From Carboxydothermus pertinax (GTDB taxonomy: Bacteria; Bacillota; Z-2901; Carboxydothermales; Carboxydothermaceae): a DNA stretch of 64,000 nucleotides. The notes under the pieces are model-generated. The model was given only the letters and a program-made list of their open reading frames with translations. It was not told the origin of the DNA and ran no database searches. Location: contig NZ_BDJK01000011.1 of assembly GCF_001950255.1 (NCBI RefSeq), forward strand, positions 20,142 to 84,141. Reading direction: 5' to 3'. Positions 19,180 to 26,262 of this stretch are shown here, piece by piece (position 1 is the first letter of the stretch; each line of letters starts with the position of its first letter). Made by a program: the position numbers and the translations under genes.

Positions 19180-19680
19180 GTGAAAAAGGTAATTACCGCA
19201 TCTTTTAAATCTTTAGAACAAGCAGAACGGGCTATTGATTTAATTGGCAACGCCCGGCTCGCTAATTCTTATGTTTCCCTGATTTGTCCGGTAAATCCTT
19301 ACACCACCAAAAAATTTAATGAAGAATACGCCGAAGAAATTACCGGAACAGGGGAAATTGGCATCCTTCATGATTTCCACGGAGTTCTAGTCGAGATGCC
19401 ATTATTTGAAATACCGGAAATTGGTAAAGTTGCAACTGCCGGTCCCATTGCCGGGGATCTCGCAAAAAAGGGTTTGTACAAAGCCCTGCTCCCCTTGGGA
19501 TTTACCGAAAATAAAATTAAAAAAATAAAAAAAGCATTAAAACAAAACGAAGTAGTTGTCATTATTGAAACCGAAGAAGAAAAGGTAAATGAAGCCGCCA
19601 ATATCTTAGCGGATTTTGGTGGCCGCCAGGTAGAAAAATGGAACCCCCACCTTGAAAGAGCCTCTATTCCCCACGGGTAG
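19180..19680 (+). CDS. Hypothetical protein, 166 residues
   Basis: One of only two plus-strand genes. A strong ribosome site AGGAGGGG precedes a GTG start at 19180. The protein begins MKKVITASFKSLEQAERA and has a Gly/Ala-rich central stretch (ATAGPIAGDLAKKG) followed by a Lys-rich helix and an EVVVIIETEEEK strand. This layout resembles small stress proteins of the general-stress 17M/DUF1269 type, but the match is weak and no function is assigned. Its 3' end overlaps the end of rluB by 17 bases, tail to tail. Confidence 0.65.
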   Translation: MKKVITASFKSLEQAERAIDLIGNARLANSYVSLICPVNPYTTKKFNEEYAEEITGTGEIGILHDFHGVLVEMPLFEIPEIGKVATAGPIAGDLAKKGLYKALLPLGFTENKIKKIKKALKQNEVVVIIETEEEKVNEAANILADFGGRQVEKWNPHLERASIPHG

Positions 19681-20392
19681 AACGGGCATAGCGTTTTAGT
19701 TTTATAACTTCCTGCGGGGTTAAATAACGAAAACTTCCTTTTTTCAGGCCATAGCCGGTTAAAAAACCAATGCGGGTACGGATTAATTTTAAAACCGGAT
19801 GGCCTATTTTTTTAAACATCCTCCTAACCTGCCGTTTTCGTCCTTCATGAATAGTAATTTCAATCCAGCTGTTTTTGCCATAGGGCTTTTTATAAACCAC
19901 TTTTGCCGGAGCTGTATAGCCGTCTTCCAGCAAAATCCCTTTTTCGAGCTCTAGAAGTTTAGAGCGATTAGGCGTCCCCCGCACCAGTGCTAAATACATT
20001 TTGGGAAATTGATGCTTGGGGTGGGTTAACGCCATTGCCAATTCACCGTCATTGGTTAAAAGAAGTAAACCCTCCGTATTCATATCAAGTCTTCCAACAG
20101 GAAACACCCGCTCTTTAACTTTACCAGCTAATAAAGATAAAACCGTCGGTCGTCCAAAAGGGTCGTCCACAGTAGTTACATAGCCGGCTGGTTTATACAT
20201 TAATAGATAAATAAGCTTTTCTGGTTTTACTACCCTTCCATCCACTTCAACCACATCATTTTCGCCGACTTTAAAACCAAGCTCTTTTACTACCCGACCA
20301 TTTACTTTTACTCTTCCAGCTAAAATAAGCTGTTCGGCATCCCGGCGAGCAGATACTCCCGTCCTTGCTAAATACTTCTGCAAGCGTTCCAT
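19664..20392 (-). CDS. rluB: 23S/16S rRNA pseudouridine synthase (RluB/RsuA family)
   Basis: The 242-residue protein has an N-terminal S4 RNA-binding domain (about residues 1-60) and the RluB/RsuA catalytic motif GRLDMNTEGLLLLTNDG near residue 100 with the catalytic Asp. The late HEGRKRQVRRMFKKIGHPV segment is typical. It probably modifies 23S rRNA; the subfamily (RluB versus RsuA/RluE/RluF) is by general resemblance. It follows the PAP2 gene by 4 bases; a link to scpAB is common in Firmicutes. Confidence 0.92.
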   Translation of the reverse strand: MERLQKYLARTGVSARRDAEQLILAGRVKVNGRVVKELGFKVGENDVVEVDGRVVKPEKLIYLLMYKPAGYVTTVDDPFGRPTVLSLLAGKVKERVFPVGRLDMNTEGLLLLTNDGELAMALTHPKHQFPKMYLALVRGTPNRSKLLELEKGILLEDGYTAPAKVVYKKPYGKNSWIEITIHEGRKRQVRRMFKKIGHPVLKLIRTRIGFLTGYGLKKGSFRYLTPQEVIKLKRYARSTRGE

Positions 20393-20396
20393 AATA

Positions 20397-21059
20397 TCAC
20401 CTTTTTCGCCAAAATATAATTTCCGTTATTATTATAGTTATGATAAGCCAAAATAAACCAGCTATAAAACCACCCAGGACGTCCGTGGGCCAGTGAACCC
20501 CTAAATAAATCCGGCTAAATCCTATTACTAGAGGAAAACCAAGTCCTGGTAAAATATAGTAATATCTTAACGGTGAAGGAGCATTTCTCGCCAAAAGATA
20601 AAAAAACATCCCGTACACCGCCATGCTGATCATAGCATGACCGCTGGGAAAGCTGTACCCACTTTCAGTAATTTTGAAATAAAGGGTTGGTCTAAGCCTT
20701 AAGTAATGAAGTTTTAAGACATAGTTTAAAACCGATGCTCCTGTAGTGCTACCGAGCAAGGCAGTAAGGCTATCATAACGTCGTTTTTTATAAAAGACAA
20801 AAGAGACCACCGGAATAAACATAAGATAAAAACCAATAGACCCTAAAAAAGTAATCCCTTTCATTAAGGGAAATATCCCGGGAAAGTTTAGCGCTTGAAC
20901 TTTCTTTAAAATTAGCTCATCCCAGTAAAAATTTTTATTGGTGGTAAAGATAGCTTCGGTCAGCTCGCCAAAGGTCCAAAATAAAAAACCGCCAGATAAA
21001 GCACCAAATATTAAATACGTAAGAAAACCGTTAGTTTGTTTTTGCATCTTATACCTCAC
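20397..21059 (-). CDS. PAP2-family membrane phosphatase
   Basis: A 220-residue multi-pass membrane protein with the three PAP2 motifs: KLHYLRLRP, PSGH and SRIYLGVHWPTD. The family includes undecaprenyl-diphosphate and phosphatidic acid phosphatases; substrate is not readable from the sequence. It starts 4 bases inside the end of spmB, so it is probably expressed with the spore-maturation genes and may act on lipid carriers during cortex synthesis (inference). Confidence 0.9.
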   Translation of the reverse strand: MRYKMQKQTNGFLTYLIFGALSGGFLFWTFGELTEAIFTTNKNFYWDELILKKVQALNFPGIFPLMKGITFLGSIGFYLMFIPVVSFVFYKKRRYDSLTALLGSTTGASVLNYVLKLHYLRLRPTLYFKITESGYSFPSGHAMISMAVYGMFFYLLARNAPSPLRYYYILPGLGFPLVIGFSRIYLGVHWPTDVLGGFIAGLFWLIITIIITEIIFWRKR

Positions 21060-21595
21060 CTGTAACCAAAGAATACTTTAACTATATAGACCGCTGCCAG
21101 AAAAGTGGTAAAATCGGCAATTAAACCAATATATGGGGCATAGCGAAATTTTTTTACACCAATAGAGCCAAAATACAGGGCTAGTACATAAAAAGTAGTA
21201 TCGCTACTTCCCTGCATTGTTGAAACCAGGCGGCCAATTAAGCTATCGGGCCCATATTGGCGCATTAGCTTTGCTGCAACTCCCAAAGCCGCCCCGCCCG
21301 ACAACGGCCGTAAGAGGGCATGGGGCAATACCTCTACAGGAATGCCTAGTTTGGAGAAAAGCGGTTCCAGGCCTAAAGCCAGCACTTTTATGGCCCCGGA
21401 TTCGAAAAAGATATTGATGGCAACAATCATCCCTACCAAATAGGGAATTGTCCGCACCGCCGTGTTAAACCCATCCCTAGCCCCATCTAAAAAGGTTTCA
21501 TACACCTTTACCCTTTTTAACATACCGTAAAATACAATAAAAAACAAGATTACAGGTAAAATCCAGTTGCCCAAAGTTAAAAACATCGTTACCAC
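21056..21595 (-). CDS. spmB: Spore maturation protein B
   Basis: SpmB is a membrane protein with the nucleoside-transporter gate (GATE) domain, needed with SpmA for spore core dehydration. The 179-residue length is normal. Motifs include ALLRPLSGGAALG and STMQGSSDTTFYVLALYFG. It overlaps spmA by 7 bases. Confidence 0.94.
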   Translation of the reverse strand: MVTMFLTLGNWILPVILFFIVFYGMLKRVKVYETFLDGARDGFNTAVRTIPYLVGMIVAINIFFESGAIKVLALGLEPLFSKLGIPVEVLPHALLRPLSGGAALGVAAKLMRQYGPDSLIGRLVSTMQGSSDTTFYVLALYFGSIGVKKFRYAPYIGLIADFTTFLAAVYIVKVFFGYR

Positions 21596-22173
21596 CTGGA
21601 CTTTTTAAAAAGATAATCAGCAATTAAAGCCGCAGAAAACCCTAAAAGGGTTGCTAAAAAAGTGGGAATTATTATATCTGTGGGATTTTTTGACCCAAAA
21701 TTTTGCCTAAGGCCAATAATGGTTGTAGGTAAAAGGGTTATAGCAGAGGTATTTAAAGCAAGAAAAGTGCACATGGCCCTGCTAGCAGTATCTTTTTGGG
21801 GGTTTAAATGGGAGAGCTCCTCCATGGCTTTTAAGCCAAAAGGAGTGGCGGCATTACCTAAACCTAAGATATTAGCGCTTAAGTTTAAAAGGATGGCTCC
21901 TTCTGCAGGATGCCCGGGTGGAACCTCCGGAAAAAGCCAACGGATAAGTGGCGCTAAGGCATGAGCAAGTTTTGCTACCACTCCTGTCTCTTCCATGATT
22001 TTCATAATCCCCAGCCAAAAAGTAATAATGCTAATAAGGCTAAAGGCAGTATCTACCGCAAGCTTGGCCCCGTCTAGCGAGGCTTTGATTATGAGCTCCG
22101 GTTTTCCCTGCCAAAAAGCAGCCAAACACCCCAGGACCATCATTCCACCCCAGAGATAATTTAACACACCCAT
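21589..22173 (-). CDS. spmA: Spore maturation protein A
   Basis: SpmA is the partner of SpmB: a 194-residue membrane protein with the GATE-domain features LNLSANILGLGNAATPFGLKAM (here at about residues 95-116) and FLALNTSAITLLPTTIIGLR. It begins the spmA-spmB-PAP2-rluB unit after the gerW terminator. The ribosome site is GAGGGGGG. In Bacillus this pair is made in the mother cell under sigma-E; no clear sigma-E promoter was found here. Confidence 0.95.
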   Translation of the reverse strand: MGVLNYLWGGMMVLGCLAAFWQGKPELIIKASLDGAKLAVDTAFSLISIITFWLGIMKIMEETGVVAKLAHALAPLIRWLFPEVPPGHPAEGAILLNLSANILGLGNAATPFGLKAMEELSHLNPQKDTASRAMCTFLALNTSAITLLPTTIIGLRQNFGSKNPTDIIIPTFLATLLGFSAALIADYLFKKSRW

Positions 22174-22224
22174 CCCCCCTCAAAGCTTGTACTACTATCC
22201 TATTCACCCCCCTGCTCCAGTAGA

Positions 22225-22267
22225 ACAAAAAAATTCTGCCCGGTACTACTCTGGGCAGAATTTTTTC
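22225..22267 (-). terminator. Rho-independent terminator of gerW
   Basis: Inverted repeat ATTCTGCCC / GGGCAGAAT (22233-22241 and 22253-22261) with an 11-base loop, followed on the minus strand by a seven-U run. It directly follows the gerW stop codon. Confidence 0.85.
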
Positions 22268-22270
22268 CAA

Positions 22271-22696
22271 TTAGGCGGTAGGGGTGTCGAAGGTATCAAT
22301 GGGGAGGTCGTGATTTGGGCGATTTTTGCCTACAATGTTTTGGATTTTCGCTAAAAGGTCAGGAGTCATATCGATAAGTTTATCCACTAAAGCATTGGTA
22401 TCTACCGGTAAAAGACGAATTTGGCCCTGCCCTACCACTAAAAAGCCTACGGGCTGTACCGAAACCCCTGCACCGCTGCCGCCGCCGAAGGGAAGGGATT
22501 TTTCTTTGCCGTCACCGGTCGAAAATTCACTGCCCCCAGCAGCAAATCCCAGAGTAACTTTAGATACCGGAATAATAACGCTACCATCGGGGGTTTCTAC
22601 GGCACTTCCCACCACAGTATCTACATCTACCATTTCCTTTATGCTTTCCATCGCCGTTTTCATTAAACTTTCAATGGGATGATGTTGTTCTTCCAT
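22271..22696 (-). CDS. gerW: GerW-family sporulation protein (YtfJ)
   Basis: YtfJ/GerW is a forespore protein required for L-alanine germination in Bacillus. The 141-residue protein has the family's IIPVSKVTLGFAAGGSEF region, a Gly-rich GGGSGAGVSVQPVGFLVV core, and a C-terminus with the usual ...IDKLIDMTPDLL-like helix (near 107). It follows the DUF2953 gene by 19 bases. The association DUF2953-gerW-spmAB is common in Clostridia and Bacilli. Confidence 0.93.
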   Translation of the reverse strand: MEEQHHPIESLMKTAMESIKEMVDVDTVVGSAVETPDGSVIIPVSKVTLGFAAGGSEFSTGDGKEKSLPFGGGSGAGVSVQPVGFLVVGQGQIRLLPVDTNALVDKLIDMTPDLLAKIQNIVGKNRPNHDLPIDTFDTPTA

Positions 22697-22715
22697 TTTT
22701 TACCCACCTCCGTTA

Positions 22716-23324
22716 TTACTTTTCCCCTTTAATTTGCACCAAAGGTTGCCTAAATATACCTTTTATTTTCTGTTTTAGAAAAAGTATTATTAAATACCCC
22801 CAGGTTAATGAAAGATGATACCAGGGAATTTCTATTAAAACCAAAGCTTTACAAGAAAAATGGTTTTCTAAACGAGGATTAATTTTAAAAGAAACCCCTT
22901 CCATTTTTTTGACTCGCTGAGCCAAAAGCGCATAAGTAGTACCAAATAACGAGTATAAAATCCCCCAAACTACTCCAAAGTAAAAAGGATCTTTAAGACC
23001 CGTTGCCAAATCTACCGAAAGCATTTTAATAATTAGCCCTTTTTGAAAATAAGCATTAGTTTTATCAAAAAGTTTAAGGTAATCCCAGTAAGTTTTTATT
23101 AATCTTAGCGTCCTTTCCCGCGAAAGTTTTATTTTAGCCGTTTTTTTCATCACTTTTTTAGTTGGAAAAATTAAATGCCCTACCACCGGAATTTTTATCC
23201 CCAAATGCTCAGTAAATTCCGGTAAAGGCAGGGCAAGTTCAAAATTCAAAAGCCTAAAGAAAAGGCGAAAAACAATGTTAATTTCTACATCGTTGGTAGA
23301 CTCAAAAGAAAGTAGAAGTTCCAA
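22716..23324 (-). CDS. DUF2953 protein
   Basis: A 202-residue protein of the DUF2953 family, which sits between scpAB and gerW (ytfI in Bacillus). Hydrophobic segments near residue 120 and at the C-terminus suggest membrane association. Function unknown; linked to sporulation by position. It lies 15 bases downstream of scpB. Confidence 0.8.
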   Translation of the reverse strand: MELLLSFESTNDVEINIVFRLFFRLLNFELALPLPEFTEHLGIKIPVVGHLIFPTKKVMKKTAKIKLSRERTLRLIKTYWDYLKLFDKTNAYFQKGLIIKMLSVDLATGLKDPFYFGVVWGILYSLFGTTYALLAQRVKKMEGVSFKINPRLENHFSCKALVLIEIPWYHLSLTWGYLIILFLKQKIKGIFRQPLVQIKGEK

Positions 23325-23339
23325 GAGCTGCCACCTCTT

Positions 23340-23930
23340 TTAATTTTCCTTATCTTTAAGACTATTATTTCCATCATTTTCCGGTTCATTCTCCAAATTT
23401 AAAGGTGGCAGTTCCTCCAGACTTTTTAAGCCAAAAAACTCCAAAAATTTCGCGGTAGTCCTATAGAGTATTGGACGACCGGGAGCCTCTTTGCGCCCCG
23501 CTTCTTCAATAAGCCCCCGTTCCAAAAGGGTGGCTATGGAGCTATCAGCTTTTACTCCCCGAATAAGCTCTATTTCGGTCTTGGTAACTGGCTGCTTGTA
23601 AGCTATAATTGCCAGAGTCTCCAGGGTAGCCTGAGTTAAATGCTGAGCCGGTGGTTTAAAAAGCCTTTCTATATAAACGGAAAAATCCGGTCGGGTGGTG
23701 AGCCAAACCTCCTCCTCAGCAAAATTTAACATTATCCCCCGTTGATCTTCGTTAAGTTTGTCCTGCAACCGTAACACTACTTCCCTGGTCTCTTCCAGAG
23801 ATAACTCCAAGGTTTGAGCAATTTTTTTAAGGGGTAAAGGTTCCGGACTTACAAAAAGGAGCGCTTCGAGCGCCCCTTCAAGGTTAATTGGAAACAAGAC
23901 CGCCACCTTCTCTCCTCCCTTTTCCGCCAA
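23340..23930 (-). CDS. scpB: Segregation and condensation protein B
   Basis: ScpB is the winged-helix partner of the SMC-ScpA condensin. The 196-residue protein has LEALLFVSPEPLPLKKIA at the N-terminus and the hallmarks LAIIAYKQPVTKTEIELIRG and GRPILYRTTAKFLEFFGL. It overlaps scpA by 47 bases; a downstream start within scpB near LEGALEALLF is possible but no better ribosome site was seen. Confidence 0.95.
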   Translation of the reverse strand: MAEKGGEKVAVLFPINLEGALEALLFVSPEPLPLKKIAQTLELSLEETREVVLRLQDKLNEDQRGIMLNFAEEEVWLTTRPDFSVYIERLFKPPAQHLTQATLETLAIIAYKQPVTKTEIELIRGVKADSSIATLLERGLIEEAGRKEAPGRPILYRTTAKFLEFFGLKSLEELPPLNLENEPENDGNNSLKDKEN

Positions 23931-24624
23931 GGTGTCTTATCCAGATTTCCCCGTCTGCTTTTACCTGCCAGGCCTCTATTACTTCCTGGCGTAAAAGTTC
24001 TAAAAGGGCCAGAAATAATACTATCGCTTCCCTTTTACTTTCCACCCGGGCAAAGAGTTCTCCAAAAGGTAAGGCCTTATTTTGCCGCAATAAGCTCCTT
24101 AAAATTTCCCCCATTTTTTCCTCTACGGTATATTCTTGTTCCGGCAAGGAAATAGGTTTGGGTTTGGCCTCTAGCCGTGAAAGTATTTGCTTTAAGTTTT
24201 CAGTAAGTTTAATTAAAGGGATTTCCTTTAATTCTCGAGTTGAGTACATATTTATTAATTCATCAACGTTAACATTCCGACGGTAAACATTGGGAAAAGC
24301 CCCTTTAAGCTCCTTTAAATACTGGGCCACTTCTCTAAATTTTTTGTAAATCACCAATCGCTCTACTAATTCAGTCCTTGGGTCTTCTTCTTCCTCATTT
24401 TTGCCAAAAAGCATTTTGACCTTTAGATATAAAAGATGGCTTGCCATCACTAAAAATTCACTTTTTATTTCTAAATTGTGCTTTTGGTATTGTTCTAGAT
24501 ACCAAAGGTATTGCCGGGTAATTTCCGCAACTTCTATATCATAAATATCAATTTTGTTTTTCTCCACTAGATGTAATAACAAATCTAAAGGTCCCTCAAA
24601 TACCGGCAAAACAATTTTATACAT
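23884..24624 (-). CDS. scpA: Segregation and condensation protein A (kleisin)
   Basis: ScpA bridges the SMC heads. The 246-residue protein starts with the classic YKIVLPVFEGPLDLLLHLVEKNKIDIYDI motif region (residues 2-30), and the C-terminal winged-helix segment (near ALPFGELF) binds SMC. It lies 4 bases after trpS. Confidence 0.96.
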   Translation of the reverse strand: MYKIVLPVFEGPLDLLLHLVEKNKIDIYDIEVAEITRQYLWYLEQYQKHNLEIKSEFLVMASHLLYLKVKMLFGKNEEEEDPRTELVERLVIYKKFREVAQYLKELKGAFPNVYRRNVNVDELINMYSTRELKEIPLIKLTENLKQILSRLEAKPKPISLPEQEYTVEEKMGEILRSLLRQNKALPFGELFARVESKREAIVLFLALLELLRQEVIEAWQVKADGEIWIRHLGGKGRREGGGLVSN

Positions 24625-24628
24625 GGAC

Positions 24629-25609
24629 TTACCTCAACTTCATTTTTTCCCGAACTTTACCCATGGTTTCTTGTGCGGCATGAGTAGCTTTAATGCGTCC
24701 TTGGGCCAAAATTTCCAGGTATTTTTTGCCTTTTAAAAATTCCTGCCTTCTTTCCCGTAAGGGATCTAAAATTTCGTTAATTTTGGCTGCTAGTTGGTTC
24801 TTACAAGCCACACACCCAATTCCCGCAGTTTTACACTGCTCTTCAATTTCCGCCACTTTTTCGGGATAAAATACTTTGTAATAGGTATGCACCACACACA
24901 CTTCGGGATTTCCCGGATCGGTTTTCCTGACCCTCGCCGGGTCAGTTATCATATTCCTTACCTGCTCGTTAACTTCCTCGGAACTACTGGAAATGGCAAT
25001 TTCATTTTTATAGCTTTTACTCATTTTCCGGCCATCAATTCCTGGCAATAAAGGCACGGTATGTAACACCGCCTGGGGTTCGGGAAATACCTCACCATAG
25101 AGATAATTAAACCGTCGCGCCACCTCCCGGGTAAGTTCTAAGTGGGGCAACTGATCTTCGCCAACAGGTACTAAATTTGCTCGATAAATTAAGATATCAG
25201 CGGCTTGTAAAAGGGGATATCCTAAGAAGCCATAAGTATTAAGGTCTTTTCCCATCTCCCCTAACTTTTCCTTTTGGTCTTTATAAGTTGGTACCCGTTC
25301 TAACCAAGAAAGGGGTGTAAACATGCCAAACAAAAGAGCTAATTCCGCATGTTCCTTTACTTCCGATTGAACAAATAAAGCGGATTTTTCAGGGTCAATT
25401 CCCGCCGCTAAAAAATCTAAAGTCAAATCTTCAATATTCTGGAGAATGCTTCCAGTATTTTCGTATTCAGTAGTTAAAGCATGCCAGTCCGCAATCATAT
25501 AATAGCATTTTGCTTCTGCCTGCAGCTTAACCCAGTTTTCCAGCACCAACAAATGGCCTAAATGCAACTTTCCTGTAGGTCTCATTCCACTTAAAACAAC
25601 TTTTTCCAT
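24629..25609 (-). CDS. trpS: Tryptophan--tRNA ligase
   Basis: TrpS charges tRNA-Trp. The 326-residue protein has the class I motif PTGKLHLGHL (near residue 11) and KMSKS near residue 196. CxxC-type Cys near GIGCVACKN are present in many thermophile versions. It follows the site-2 protease by 9 bases. There is no T-box leader, so it is probably not regulated by tRNA-Trp here. Confidence 0.97.
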   Translation of the reverse strand: MEKVVLSGMRPTGKLHLGHLLVLENWVKLQAEAKCYYMIADWHALTTEYENTGSILQNIEDLTLDFLAAGIDPEKSALFVQSEVKEHAELALLFGMFTPLSWLERVPTYKDQKEKLGEMGKDLNTYGFLGYPLLQAADILIYRANLVPVGEDQLPHLELTREVARRFNYLYGEVFPEPQAVLHTVPLLPGIDGRKMSKSYKNEIAISSSSEEVNEQVRNMITDPARVRKTDPGNPEVCVVHTYYKVFYPEKVAEIEEQCKTAGIGCVACKNQLAAKINEILDPLRERRQEFLKGKKYLEILAQGRIKATHAAQETMGKVREKMKLR

Positions 25610-25618
25610 GTTATCCTC

Positions 25619-26251
25619 CTATCCCACCAGTAATTTAAAAATTAAATAATAAATATTTAAGATAAATTTTGTGATTGGTTGCAATATATAGGAAATTACA
25701 CCCGTAAACAACAAAAGTAATAAAATTGCCTGCCCGTAGCTAGCCATAAATTCCTGCACCCGGTAGGAAAAAAACCGGCCAAAGATTTTCTCACCATCTA
25801 AAGGAAAAATTGGTAGAAGGTTAAATACTCCTAAAGAGACATTAATTGCTACCGCAGTAATTCCTATCTCCCAAGCATAGGGAAGACGTATTCCCCCTAA
25901 AGCCAAAAAGATAATTATAACAAAAGCTAAAGCAAAATTAGATAACGGCCCGGCAACAGCTACCAGGGCCATGCCCGTGCGCGGCTCTCCCCGAAAGTTA
26001 TAGGGATTAACCGGTACCGGTTTGGCCCATCCAAATCCTGCCAACAAAAGCATTAGAAAGCCCAAAGGATCTAAGTGGGCAAAAGGCGATAGGGTAAGCC
26101 TTCCTTCCCTTCGGGGAGTATCGTCGCCTAATTGGCTGGCCACCAAAGCATGGCTAAATTCGTGAACTGTAAGGCCCAGGATTATTCCCGGAAGCATTAC
26201 TCCTAAATCATATAGAGAAGGTATACTTAAAAAGCTAAAAACGTTATCCAT
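25619..26251 (-). CDS. Site-2 protease-type metalloprotease (M50)
   Basis: A 210-residue membrane protease with zinc motif HEFSH (H30, E31, H34) and the late NLLPIFPLDG motif carrying the third ligand Asp. The size and order match the small Rv-type/YwhC-like M50 family without a PDZ domain. Substrate unknown. It lies 11 bases downstream of the DHH-CBS-CCA gene, a common gene order in Clostridia. Confidence 0.92.
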   Translation of the reverse strand: MDNVFSFLSIPSLYDLGVMLPGIILGLTVHEFSHALVASQLGDDTPRREGRLTLSPFAHLDPLGFLMLLLAGFGWAKPVPVNPYNFRGEPRTGMALVAVAGPLSNFALAFVIIIFLALGGIRLPYAWEIGITAVAINVSLGVFNLLPIFPLDGEKIFGRFFSYRVQEFMASYGQAILLLLLFTGVISYILQPITKFILNIYYLIFKLLVG

Positions 26252-26262
26252 CTTTTCTCTCC

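Noticed and set aside
22040-22270. A 76-codon minus-strand frame at the start of spmA
   Set aside because: It overlaps spmA in another frame and the gerW terminator.
25605-25625. A T-box leader for trpS
   Set aside because: Only 9 bases separate trpS from the upstream gene, so there is no leader.
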